From Siphonodentalium dalli (taxonomy: Eukaryota > Mollusca > Scaphopoda > Gadilida > Siphonodentaliidae), in assembly GCA_032622095.1 (NCBI GenBank), contig CP136068.1, positions 49,902,443-49,966,442 on the forward strand: a stretch of DNA of 64,000 nt, written 5' to 3'. This document shows, in pieces, positions 1-11,176 of the stretch (position 1 is the stretch's first letter; every line of letters starts with the position of its first letter). The position numbers and the translations under genes were made by a program. The notes beneath the pieces are model-generated. The model was given only the letters and a program-made list of their open reading frames with translations. It had not been told where the DNA came from and searched no databases.

Positions 1-1477
1 TCTATTAATTATACCCCAAAATCTTATAGAGAAGAGATATATCATCTTTAAAGGCACGTGCGGCCTTAATTGTCGAAAATATTCATATTTGTTCCAAACA
101 CCGTAAACAGAAAAACAGTAAAACGCATACAGTTCCGTGCATATATACCATGACCATCGCGTAAACAGCATGTTATCATAAAGACCTACTATATTTTACC
201 TAAGCAAGAGCCTGATTGTGTTACAGAAGACAGCACAATGCTACTGGCTAATCACACACAAATGGCATAAACGCTCTTTATTAGTTCCATATCAGGTATT
301 CACCAACAAAGAACGCTCTTTATGATTACCATCATAATATAAACAAACACAAGAAAAGTAAGTTTTTACGCCATTGTTTACATAACAATGGTCAAACATA
401 TGGCCATAACATACTGTTTATGCGATATTTCTTATTTGTATACAGACAAAGTCTATCTACATTTTGATGTTCTTTCTGTTTGTGGCGGTTTTTGACGGGT
501 GGAGATACTTTCACAGGATACCCACCGCCAAGGCCAACCGTATCTTTAAGGGTGTTTGTGTGGTAACCCTTTATGTCACAAGATCAGATGATCAGTCAAA
601 AACTCCAAGACTGTCAACCATCCATCTCATCCCATACATGGTGTTACGATCCATATAAATATAACAAACACGCTGGACCGCTAGATTACTCTGAGTCATA
701 AAATGGTCATAACAAGCTAAATAATGAACTCTAGTTTTAAGTCGGTTAGAAACCTTCACGATATAGTATATACAGTACAGCGAAATTTTATATCATTCAT
801 GAAACACAAAGTTCATTATGACACAAGACAATATTTTTTTATAATTATTTTGTTATTCACTTTCAAATTCCATTTCATACCGGGTGTTTATAGCTCTGTA
901 TTTATTTAACACCACATTATCACACTGTTATTTTTCGTCTGATTAATCATCTGAAAAACAATTCTCCATCTGAGATAAAAACATATCACTAAGTTCTACA
1001 TGGAGATAGGGAACATAGTTCGAATTCCAATGAGAGCAGAATTTTTATCCTCGCAAAGTGGATGGAGGAATAACCTGATTTGTGTATCTGGGCAAGTTTG
1101 TCTATTACGGTGGTTTCTACGCACAATGGAGTGATTTCCTGGTGAAATTAACCATTTGTGTGGTCTATTTTCTACGCTTAAATGGAAACGGCTATATAGA
1201 TATCGTATTGTTACAATGCCAATTCGTTTCAAGTGTTGTACGTAAATTAGCATGCATTTTACCCTGGTTAATTGTAAAGATTATCATAAACGAACGCTCC
1301 AAAGATTTTTTCAGGGACATTTGGTCAGATTGAAGATGAGAATTTCATTTCTTATAATAACACTGACACACAGAATATACCCACATTAGTAGAGAGTACC
1401 AATTTATCACCCAGTGTCCAGTAGAATTGTGCCTCACAATATTACGAGTGGTGAAAATTTTGTACTCTCCACTCAAG
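1..1477. repeat. Duplicated 1.5-kb segment, copy A
   Basis: Three blocks here recur in the same orientation further along: about 1-52 matches 18661-18720, 548-1030 matches 19997-20555, and 1048-1477 matches 30061-30536. The bases 53-547 are present only in this copy. No convincing gene is seen; the short open frames are not conserved between copies. Because the other copy is interrupted by large transposons, this copy serves as an approximate uninterrupted reference for it. Its own right end is cut by a MITE at 1478. Confidence 0.75.
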
Positions 1478-1897
1478 CCTTGAGATAGTGTGTCTGTCAT
1501 TTACAGAATGAGGTCCCCAGAGGGTGAATTTAGTGATGCTACCCCACATAGCGGGCTACCATCACTAAATTCACCCTTTGTGGACCTCATTCTGCTTAGG
1601 AAATTATCAATACAAATGTAGTCTCAAATTAACATTGTTTTTAGTTATTTTTTCCCTTCTCTTCAGTTTCTATATTTCCTAATTTGCAGAAGATAAAATG
1701 CATAATCGAGGTGACTAATGGGTGAACATATCTTCAACCTGGGAACATTAATCTGATCCTTGGTCTAGCTCCCATAGCAGTTGATTACTCAGCAGAATGA
1801 GATGCCCAAATGTTGAATTTAGTTATGCAATCCCGCTGACGCTAAATTCACCCTCTGGGGACCTCATTCTGCAAATGACAGACACACTATTTCAAGG
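1478..1897. mobile_element. 420-bp foldback MITE with four hairpin arms
   Basis: Long terminal inverted repeats begin CCTTGAGATAGTGTGTCTGT on the left and end with the complement at 1897. Just inside, a roughly 35-nt block starting AGAATGAGGTCCCC occurs four times in alternating orientation (near 1506, 1560, 1796 and 1840), giving one hairpin at each end as well as pairing between the ends. The matching location in copy C (near 30536) lacks it. A target duplication could not be defined. It has no coding capacity; the superfamily is unknown. Confidence 0.75.
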
Positions 1898-2384
1898 ATT
1901 GTCTCCGCAACTATATTGTTGTGTTTTAAATATATGATAATTATTACTGATTAGTTCCACGAATTTAAATACTCCATTGGTTAATTTTAATATGAATGCT
2001 CAGTGATATATGCTTAATATGGATAATGTGTACTTCTAGGCCATTTAGTGATCGGTCTATTTCTTGGCTATTAGTCAGTTGATATTCTCATTCAGCTCAC
2101 AAGTTCATAGGAACACTAACATTCGACTTGCTATTACTGATTGAAATTCAGCTGTGTCTCAAACTTAGTATTTAATTGATATACAAAATACAAAATAATC
2201 ATTGGTATTAAATTTCATATATCAACAGTTTTCATGTGTTGATGCTGGTTGATGTTGTAAATTGAAAATAAATCCTAAAACATCATGGAGAGTTTTCAGT
2301 GTACTGGCTAACTTTACATGTATGTATTATAATTAAGACATCCTTCAATGTAAACTGACGTGTGCCAGAAACGTCACCAGTCAC
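1898..2384. other. AT-rich stretch, nothing recognised
   Basis: No open frame of note, no repeat shared with the rest of the window and no RNA gene were seen. Confidence 0.6.
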
Positions 2385-3410
2385 CAGGGATGTAGCTAGA
2401 TGATCTCCATTGATTGGGGGATCCATGTTATAATTTCAAATGCACCCCCTTTAACCAGACACACATTCCAATATTCAAGTAATTACATGTGCACCCCATT
2501 GGTTCTAATTGTCCAAACTTCACAAATTTCTAAACGGACCCAACCTATTGTTTGGAAATTTCCCAACTGGTGGCCTTTAAAGTAAAAAAAAAATGAAAGT
2601 TGGAAAATATTTGACTTTTGGTTCGAAATAAAAAAAAATTCTATAGGAGGCCCTTTTCACATTTATTATTTATTAAGCGCAAATACATAACACTCCCTCA
2701 CTTCCATCCGATTGTGAATGGTTGAGTCCATATCATAGTATATTATTATGGGCCCATAGTAGTAGCCCCATACAGACTCGAAAATTGAAGAAAATACATA
2801 TTTCCATATGCATATCAGCATCTCTGTCCCTGGTGCCTCAAGAATTGGTGCCTCACTCCCAGAGCTCAAGTATATTTTATTAAAAGATACATCTCCTGCA
2901 CAGATATATACCATTTCCATGGCCATAAAAAGGGAATTAGGGGTTACTGGGGGGGGGGGGGGCTTGCTTCTCTCATATGATGTACTTATTGACTTGCAAT
3001 AAGGGGAAAAACATATTATCAGTATCCCTGTGCCCAAGAATTTGTGTCTCCATCCCAGAGACCTAGTATATTTTATAAAAGAGACATATCCTGTACTGTA
3101 CAGATTTATACCATTTCCATGGTCATAAAAAGGGAATTAGGGGTTACTGGGGGATAGCTTCCCTCATATGGTAGGCCTTTATAGATTTGAGTGATGTGTT
3201 TAGGTCTGTGCCACTTACAATTAATTCAGGGGGGGGGGGGTCAATTCATATGAATTTTTATTTGCGCAGATAAGGAATAAATGTGAAAACGGCCTCCCAT
3301 AAATTTCACATTTAAATACTAACTAATTCGAAAATCAAACTGTCAGAACAATTTCAACTTATTGTAGTCTGTCATTTCCAACTGATGTGTTAGGCATGAT
3401 GAGTCATCTA
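2385..3410. mobile_element. hAT-like non-autonomous relic, interrupted
   Basis: It starts with CAGGGATGTAGCTAGA, close to the terminus of the well-preserved hAT element at 38535-39551. It carries the family's internal phrases (TTTCCAACT-type motifs near 3375). A separate inverted-repeat element occupies 2642-3301. The right terminus is lost or diverged, so no 8-bp duplication is visible. Related copies lie at 6264-7240 and 34680-35055. Non-coding. Confidence 0.65.
2642..3301. mobile_element. 660-bp inverted-repeat element nested in the hAT relic
   Basis: The ends are TATAGGAGGCCCTTTTCACA on the left and the complement of TATGGGAGGCCGTTTTCACA on the right, flanked by AAATTC and AATTTC, a plausible 6-bp target duplication with one mismatch. 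Inside, a block of about 150 bp is directly repeated (from about 2810 and from about 3015). The first copy carries a 16-base poly-G run near 2950, and another poly-G run lies near 3230. The termini resemble those of 44335-46457. No transposase. Confidence 0.75.
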
Positions 3411-4036
3411 AGAAGGCCCTATAGACCGATTTTGTCGCATCGTATAGGGCGAATACATGATAATAAATGATAATAAATGGCGAGAATTGGTTGTGTTTCT
3501 TGTATATGTTTATTTGCTTGATCACTTGTACATGTAAATATTAATTTCACATGATACTTGTATTTCATATTTATCTGAAATACTATATGAATATGTACGG
3601 TTTTATTGAGAATATTTTTTTTTTTTAAAATTCAAAAAGACAGCGAGAGCCATGCATTCAGGAACACTGTTGTAGCCTCATCAGTTCAGCCAAAGTTTTG
3701 CATGCTGCGAACATTTTTTAAGTCGAAAGACGGGGCGGGGTAACTCCATGCACAACAAAGTCAGACGGACTTTCCTCATATCTACAACCACTCAGTTGCA
3801 ATACATCATGATATCAACAATCATATTTATTTAAAAGAAACTTATTGTTGAATAATTATGGATTCTGGTGTTCCAGGAAAGAAATAAATGAGGAGAAATA
3901 AAAAAAATAAAATATTCACCAAAATGTAAATGTTAATCTTATTGTGGTATACATCGGAACTATCTGTATATTTGTAATATAAACACCTCAAAATAAGTAA
4001 GCAATAATCATGCGGCTGATTATCAGGAAATTTAGA
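3411..4036. other. No gene recognised
   Basis: AT-rich sequence with a poly-T run near 3608. No supported coding or structural feature. Confidence 0.6.
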
Positions 4037-4138
4037 ATGTATGACCAGTATCATATGACTGATAATTTAGCATGTATGACCAGTATCATATGACTGATAA
4101 TTTAGCATGTATGACCAGTATCATATGACTGATAATTT
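4037..4138. repeat. 35-bp tandem repeat, about 3 copies
   Basis: The unit starts ATGTATGACCAGTATCATAT and begins at 4037, 4072 and 4107. The copies are nearly identical, so the expansion is recent. Non-coding. Confidence 0.95.
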
Positions 4139-4381
4139 GAAATAATGTTGGCTCCCCTGGGTGCTCTTATACTTGAGTGAGGAACAGTTTCATGGCATTT
4201 TGGTTATCTAAAGATCTCCTCGAAATTATCAGGGAGGAACTTACTTTGTTGAGGTGTTTACACGACAAGACAGAGGCACCAAAGTACTGGAATATTACTA
4301 GATCATGACATGATTCTCTCAGTATAGGCGTAATATGTCTAACTCGAGATTACATAATTTAAGGGACTTTGAGGGCGATTT

Positions 4382-5102
4382 TACGGAAGCGTAGAGGCGC
4401 CAGATGAATTATATTGGTATCCTGCTGCAGCAAGTTACCTAATTATTTTTCTCTGATATATTGAGAATTAATCTGAATCTCGGGGCTATTCGTCAATGAG
4501 TATTTATAACTAATTACTTTCTCTTTCCATAATAAATTAAACGCTCTTTATAAACGCTCTTTATTAGTTATTTAATAAATTATTTAACTCACCCCCACAC
4601 TATTATTTTCTATTTGTAAAACCAATGCCAAAGCCTTTTACATCCAACTTATCTTATTATTTGGACTCGTCGGTGAGTATTTTCTGGGACTATGAGTCAT
4701 ATACAGTCTAATTTGAACTAATTATAACTAATTATTTTCTCTTTCTATCTCTGATATATTAGGAATCAATCTGAATCTCGGGACTACTCGTCAATGAGTA
4801 TTTATAATTAATTAATTTCTCTTTCCATCATAAATTAAACGCTCTTTATAAAGCCTTTACAAATTTCGAAAATTCCTATTTTTTACAACATTACTTGCTG
4901 CAGCAGGTTAGTTATCTTGCTGCAGCAAGTTAGCTATCCTGCTGCAGCAATTTAGCTATCCTGCTGCAGCAAGTTAGCTAACTAATTGCTGCAGCAAGAT
5001 AGTAACTTGGTGCAGCAGGATAGCTAACTTGCTGCAGCAAGATAACTAACCTGCTGCAGCAAGATACCAATATAATTCATCTGGCGCCTCTACGCTTCCG
5101 TA
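4382..5102. mobile_element. 721-bp foldback element with CGATTT target duplication
   Basis: Terminal inverted repeats of about 50 bp begin TACGGAAGCGTAGAGGCGCC. The direct repeat CGATTT lies immediately outside both ends (4376-4381 and 5103-5108). The interior holds a direct duplication of about 110 bp (near 4449 and 4751, ending in ACGCTCTTTAT) and an array of palindromic CTGCTGCAGCAAG units near the right end. It has no coding capacity and its superfamily is not assignable. Confidence 0.8.
4887..5067. repeat. Array of CTGCAG-centred palindromes, about 24-bp spacing
   Basis: About eight copies of the self-complementary core TTGCTGCAGCAA (with CTGCTGCAGCAG variants) are spaced by roughly 10-12 nt of TTAGCTAT-type sequence. 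Every unit can form its own short hairpin or pair with any other. The array sits inside the right arm of the foldback element and a single unit occurs in the left arm near 4430. The spacers are near-repeats, not unique sequences, so this is not a CRISPR array. Confidence 0.85.
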
Positions 5103-6263
5103 CGATTTTGCTTTGCGCCACTTACAATCATGGAATTTCTCCAGCGTGATTAATTCAATTTTTTGCGATATCGGCTGACTAAAGTCATCAAAATAATAGC
5201 ATGTGATTTCGAGCCGGAACAACCCCAACCTTTGAAGCAGATTATCGAGTAACAAATATAAACACAGAAATATATCTTGCTTGTTAAATGTTATAGTTTC
5301 CTGTCAGAAGGGGTCAGCACGTAAACAGTTCACATGTTAAATTTGATCTGGTGGAATTTGATCTCTACGGGCGTTAGCCAAAGTAGAGATTCATGGCATG
5401 ATCTAGAATATTATTTACGCCCATCAGGTGTATACTGGTCGACAAATTTTAGATAGCTGTGTGTCACTGGACGTTTTATAAATAGATAATTGGATTTTCC
5501 GGTTGTGACAATTCGCAGTATGTCTCTATTTGCGGAGTTCCCCGAATTCGCGGAAGTCCCCTAAAATGGTTGAAAAATATTGATTTTAATGAGTGAACGG
5601 GTGCATATATGTCAATTGATACTATACGTATTTTAAACAAATAACGACACGATCATCATAATAGTGGTTTGTTCTATCAATGAACTGTGATTTATACTGA
5701 TTTGCTATGAACTATTTTTCATACAAATTATATTTTTATATTCAACAATAAACTATTTTTTTCCTTACGTCTTGTTGTTTTAGGATATTGTAAGGAAGGC
5801 TAATCTGGCCGTGTCAAATTGAGCTATATCGATCGGATATCTCACAGGACAACACATTTCGGGTTTTTGCGGGGTGTGTATTCGCTGGATTGATAGTTGC
5901 AATATGTAACTATGATCACCGCATTAATTGCTTTCAATGTTTAGCTATCAACAATGCCTGGACCACTGTTGAAGATTTTATGGCGGGAACACAATGACTC
6001 CGATTTTTGATCCGCATTTAGAGACTACTGGTGTGGTGAATTAGAAACCTGCAGTAATAAGCCATAGTTTTTTGTAATAATTTGAAGGATTAGTTGTTTT
6101 AACGGAATTCTGAGGCGGTGCATTCATGTAACCAATATATTTTCCTTTTTTTTTTTTATTTATGGCGAATAATATAATCTTGAGGGCGTTGCCATTTCTG
6201 ATTATGGTTTTCTTGTATGTCCAGGTGGGCACAATGTAATAGAGACACAGTAATGCATTGATG
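5103..6263. other. No gene recognised
   Basis: Ordinary AT-rich sequence. No open frame with plausible composition and no repeat shared with other parts of the window was detected. Confidence 0.55.
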
Positions 6264-7240
6264 ATTATCCTTGGATACACATGGCTAGAGGGTCTCCATT
6301 TTTGGCTATGTCCACCTTGGAATTTCAAATACACCCCCTCCCCTTGAATCAGACCAAACACAAGTTTTGCAGAATTCCATTCGCACCCGCCCTTGCACCT
6401 CAGTGCTAGGCCTGGTAGCCGATTCCTTTAACATGAAAATTGCATATATCCAATAACATCTAGTGGTCTAAATCCAGATAAATGCACACGGCTACGGACG
6501 AGAGACCAGGAAAATTTTGAAATCTAAACTAGAAAATCGAAACTGGTCTCAAACTTTTCTATAGTATTGGAAAACTTCAAACCTCATACCCACCCTTGGG
6601 TTTGAAATTTCCAACTGATGACAATTTTAGTACACAAATTTGACCAAATGTAGTCAAATATTGTTTTCTTAAACTAATAAGCAGTGTGTTATTGACCATG
6701 GGGAGGGAATAGGACACAAAGTTTTAAATTTGAACACAGAATCGCAAAATCCTATCATCCAGACTGACCTCAGGCCTTCATAGAGTTGGAAATTTCAAAC
6801 CTGACACCGCCACATACATGTACGTTGGAAAATGTCCAACTGTAAAGTTGACAATTCCAATGACAGTTTTGACCAAATGTAGGAACATATTGTTTTCTTG
6901 AATTAACTAGCAGTTTTTGACTGGCCACGGGGGAGGGTCCAGGACACAACCTTTCCACGTGTTAGAAATTTCCAACCTGACATAGGGAAATTTTCCAACT
7001 GATGGCCATTTCAGTCCAAACGTTTTACAAAAAGTAGGAAAATATGCAAATATTGGTCCAAAAACAATACCTCCCCCCCCCCCAAATAAATTGTTTGAAA
7101 ATCAAACTTCAAGAACAATTTCAACCTATTGTTGGGGTGAAATTTCCAACTAATGTGTCAGGAATGAGATTTCCAACTGTTGAAAATTTTGACCAAAGTT
7201 GGGGGTGAGTGAGACACCGCCTGCTCACAGTACGTCCCTG
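6264..7240. mobile_element. hAT-like non-autonomous relic
   Basis: The left part contains GGCTAGAGGGTCTCC and the right end closes with GTCCCTG at 7240, matching the ends of the hAT element at 38535-39551 in order and orientation. Internal phrases such as GGAAATTTCCAACT recur. The ends are too diverged to read an 8-bp target duplication. It includes a poly-C run near 7073. Non-coding. Confidence 0.6.
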
Positions 7241-7893
7241 ATTGGATAACCACGCACTCCAGTCTCGGGACATAACCTCCTATTCTGGCGCATCCATATT
7301 GGGACCTCCGCGACTTTGGCGACGGCATGGTGTGCACTGCGGGGGATCTGCTCCTCGAAATAATCATTCCGTCCGAGCAAATGCCGATTCCGTTGTGAGT
7401 TTTTTCCGCTTGTCGACCGAGGAATTTTCAAATTTACCGGTCGAAAAACTTACAAAGACAGATATAAGATAAGTTAATAACATATTATGTTAATGTTTAC
7501 ACCTAGCTTCAACCGGGACATGTTCTCCGATCATTTTATTTCCAAAAAAAGCCAGCAAAATGTTGTAATCGGTGATTTATGTTGAGAACAGAGGGGAAAA
7601 AAGCAATTAACACATATATTTACAATGATCACTACCCTTATGCATGTTATTGTTTTACATAGGAAAATTTAAAACTATTTGTGTCGAGTGGAGTCAATAG
7701 TTTGCCAGTACCTTAATATGGCTTTTTTATAATTTTATTTATTTGTTTTTGGATCGAGTTATTGAAATTATTGCTACGTTGTTAGCTATATACATGTATA
7801 TGATTTATTGCTATATCATTTTTTGTTTGTGTGTCTGAAGACTATCAAATTCGAGCAGCTACTTATTGTGAATATCAGAAATACAATTGGCGA
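7241..7893. other. Short unassigned stretch with one open frame
   Basis: An open plus-strand frame (7242-7472) ends in a hydrophilic stretch (residues about 50-76), and the DNA is locally richer in CpG. There is no recognisable domain, no clear splice site and no second copy, so I do not call it a gene. From about 7780 to 7893 the sequence is likely the 3' untranslated end of the minus-strand retrotransposon that follows. Confidence 0.4.
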
Positions 7894-9985
7894 CTAACGA
7901 AATCGATTGCTTGTTAGTATAAATGTTTGAGTTGCCTCAAATATGGCCTTATTAAGTCTTTTGGGAAATGAAATAGATCCCTTAAGTAAAATATCAGATC
8001 TCCACAAATTTTGTGCTAATACTGAGAAAATTTCTATTCGTATTGTCGAGTATCTGGGACAATATAGTAAAAAGTGGTCGGCAGTCTCGACTTCCCCACA
8101 TGAGCATTTATCAGATTCGTTTAAATGAGATCATCATTGAGGTTACTGCATCCTAGTCGAAGTTGCGTGTGAATTAACTGGGCTTTGCGGCATTTGCTAT
8201 AGCTATAATGGCGAACATTCTTTTGTCTTAGGCGCAGATTGGTATTCAATTTGTATTTGAAATTTTCTAGAGTTTCTGAGTTTTTCAGGTCATCAGATAA
8301 TTTATTCCACTGGCGTGTTGTCGCGGGCAAGAATGATCGTTGATATGATGATGTGTCCGAAAAAGGGGGTCTTAAGTCAGTTCTCCGAAAGTCATATCTG
8401 GCCGCCCCTGGGTGTTTATGATTAACAGTGTTGTAAAGATATGCTGGCGAATTGCGATAGAACATCTTATAGAATTGATGTAGTTTGAATTTTTTTCTCC
8501 TTTCACTTAACATATCCTAACCAAGGTCTGCCAATATATCAATGCTGTTTATGCTTCTAGTTCCTCCCGTTGCTATTCTAGCAGCTTCAAATTGGATTTT
8601 TTCTATTAGATCACTTTCTGCTTGTGTGCAGTTGTCCCATACGGGTGAGGCATATTCCAAGACTGGTCTTATATAAGCAAAATATATTCTCTCTATAGTC
8701 ATACGGTCCAGGTAGTATTTAAATTTTCTTAGGTGGTTCACTCGTTTCCAGGTCCTGTCTATAATGTCACTTATATGAGAATCCCATGAGCCATGATTGT
8801 TAAACGTTAGTCCCAGATGTTTGTGAAAAGTTACCTCATTTACGTCCTCGTTCGACATATGGAGTCGGGGATGATCAGGGGTGTCAGTTTTACGCGATAT
8901 CAAGAGAGTCTCAGTTTTTGTCGGGTTAAATTTCACAAGCTATTCTTGTGACCAGGATGCCAATCGTTCAATATCACCGTTTATTAATTCGGCCGCCAAT
9001 GTAGGGTCTTCAACTGTTAAAAATATGGATGTATCATCTGCAAACAAGCGTATGTGACAGTTAACATTTTGCGTTATATCATTAATGTAGATAAGAAAAA
9101 AGAGGGGGTCTAGTATATAGCCCTGGGGCACACCCGCCATGACAGGTTTCCATTGAGAATGATCTCCCTCAATTAAGACTCGCTGTTCATGGTCAGTTAA
9201 ATATGACTCAAGAAGTTTCAACAGATTCCCTGTAATACCTATACTTTCTAGTTTATATAAAAGGCCACGGTGACAGACTTTATCAAACGCCTTGCTTATG
9301 TCACAAAATACACATCTGATCTCTTTTCCAATGTCTAGGGATGAACATATGTGATCATACAAATCTGTGAGTTGGAACACGGTGGAGTCCCCTCGGACAA
9401 ATCCAGACTGGTATTGCGTTATTATTCCATTTGAAGAGAGAATTCCCACAAATGATTAAAAATGCATCTTTCAAATACTTTTGATATACAGCTAAGTAAT
9501 GCTATTGGTCGATAATTTGAGACATCTGATGGTTCGTCTTTCTTAAATATTGGCACAATGTTCGATCTTTTCCATGTTTGAGGGAAATAAGACTGTTGAA
9601 TGTAAGTATTAAATAGTTCGACAAGGGGGAGGCTAAGCGAAGTAGCACAGTTCTTGAGAACTTTGGGATTTATCATGTCAGGACCACAGGCTTTTGATGC
9701 TTTTAATGATTCTAGGGCAGATCTTACCGATTCGTGAGTTATTTTGATCGTTGATAGCGTTGATCTCCATGGATTGAAAGATTTGTGAGGCAATGTTATT
9801 CCAGTTTCGTCAACGAAAGAAATACTACAAAAATAGTTATTTAGTGTTTCGGCCTTCTCAGCATTATAAGTTATAACAACCTGATCGCCTACTACTAAGG
9901 GCGGAATCGATTTGTTTTTTCTTTTAGAATAAAAGGTTTTGTAGAGTTTTCCACCACTTTGAAGGCTCACAACTTTGTACAATAT
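7894..9985 (-). pseudogene. Reverse transcriptase of element I, copy 1 (broken)
   Basis: This would copy element RNA into DNA at the nick made by the element's endonuclease. Visible in order on the minus strand: the N-terminal RT region with NYRPIALL; the CDISKAFDKV block carrying the first catalytic Asp; VPQG; the FADDTSIF catalytic box; the thumb region; then the C-terminal RLGCSNLNDDL region. A final cysteine block (CSCGE...HFLLYC) ends at a stop at 7894-7896 and lies in a different frame. Breaks include a frameshift near 9447, a TAG codon near 8939, a frameshift or stop near 8515 and a frameshift near 8128. The plus-strand frame at 7943-8128 is a shadow of the cysteine block. Confidence 0.85.
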
Positions 9986-10723
9986 TGTTTTTTTGATTTG
10001 CGTATTGTAGCAATAACTTCGTTACGTTTTTTTCGATAATGAGACCAGTTTTGCTCAGAGTTGGATTTTTTAGCCATTTTATGTAATCGGCGTCTTTGTC
10101 GGATCAGTTGTCGGATTTCGCACGTTAGCCATGCTGGGCAGCTTTTGCGAATTAATGCATTTTTATGAGGTATGTAGGCTAGAGCAAGTCTTCTATCTTA
10201 TGTGTTAGAAGATTCACATGAGTATCAATATTGTGATTGTTAGTTCCTAGATCACTTCGAAAGTCCCATTCATTTAATTCGTTATTCATCCCATTGTAGT
10301 CAGCAGCGTTAAAATTCCATATTTTTCGTTTCACTGAGGCATTCAGTTCGCTTTTTGCATAGTTCAGAGTAATAGTAACAGGACAGTGATATTTTTTCAT
10401 TTCAGCATGAAATGGATCCAGTACTTCATAGTCGGACGTATTGTTTAAATTGCTGACGAGAAATAGATCAATTGTCGAATTGGAGTAGATCAATTGTCGA
10501 ATTGGAGTTTGACGAAAAATGAGTTGGCGAAGTTTTTATTAATTTTAGGCCACATGCATTGCATATTTGGTGAACCTTTCCTCTTGGGAATAACACTTGG
10601 TCTTCATTAAAATCTCCAGCAACTATTAATTCATATCCGGTGTCTCTAGCTTTATCGATCAAAGACTCAATTTTATCCCATATAGAAACTGGGTCGTCAG
10701 GTGGGCGATAAAAACAACCAACT

Positions 10724-10730
<7 letters not shown>
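9986..10730 (-). pseudogene. Endonuclease C-terminus and linker of element I, copy 1 (broken)
   Basis: It encodes the end of an APE-like endonuclease (VGCFYRPP, VAGDFNED, STIDL motifs) and the basic linker to the reverse transcriptase. A 22-bp tandem duplication (10465-10486 and 10487-10508) shifts the frame inside the STIDL motif. A single-base deletion near 10187 adds a second break, and a run of seven A residues (minus strand) near 9990 separates it from the RT frame. The endonuclease N-terminus is absent here and occurs at 17240-17634. Confidence 0.8.

Positions 10731-10768
<38 letters not shown>
10727..10768. repeat. AT dinucleotide microsatellite, probable 3' tail of element II
   Basis: About 21 uninterrupted AT units. 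It lies exactly where element I homology stops and where the minus-strand element II would end, as expected for the simple-sequence tail of a non-LTR retrotransposon. Confidence 0.85.
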
Positions 10769-10770
<2 letters not shown>

Positions 10771-11176
10771 TTTTATTCCTCCTCCATGGGAGAGTATATT
10801 GAGAACATATATAAACATGACAAAAGTGTGGAAATTATGCATAGAAGTACAAAAATCAACATATATATATACATAACATATAATGGGTATTGCTATGTAC
10901 ATTGGATACGTGTGCACTATACTATAGTTTAATTGAATATGACTGAAATCATAGGGAGAGTTGTTAATAGTTTACCTAGAATCAAAAGCTTTTGTAACCT
11001 ATGTATTTTTTTTTTAAATGTGAGACAAGAATTGATAATCAAAACTGCTTAAGCTTAATGTGGATTCTAGTATAAGCACGCGTAACCCATGTACATGCTA
11101 CTCACATATGACACACATTCAAGAAAATCATGACCAAGTTATGTTTTGCATAATAGTAATGCTACTATTTAGCATA

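Larger units (their letters stand above)
7894..10730 (-). mobile_element. Non-LTR retrotransposon element I, copy 1 (3' part)
   Basis: Minus-strand APE-type non-LTR retrotransposon of the Jockey/CR1 group (clade uncertain). It holds the end of the endonuclease, the linker, the reverse transcriptase and the C-terminal cysteine motif. The stretch 8856-10730 is nearly identical to 15364-17240: I count about eight differences, two of them single-base deletions here near 9447 and 10187. Its 5' end stops at an AT microsatellite that looks like the 3' tail of element II. It is probably the 3' half of the element whose 5' half is at 15364-17760. Confidence 0.85.

Noticed and set aside
4887-5067. CRISPR-like array of regularly spaced repeats
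   Set aside because: The spacers are near-identical and short, the host is eukaryotic, and the array lies inside a foldback element.
7242-7472. 76-codon frame as a host exon
   Set aside because: No splice signal, domain or second line of evidence; kept only as a remark on the region.
7943-8128. Plus-strand open frame of 61 codons
   Set aside because: The minus strand of the same bases encodes the conserved cysteine block (CSCGE...HFLLYC) of the element I reverse transcriptase, so the plus-strand frame is a shadow.
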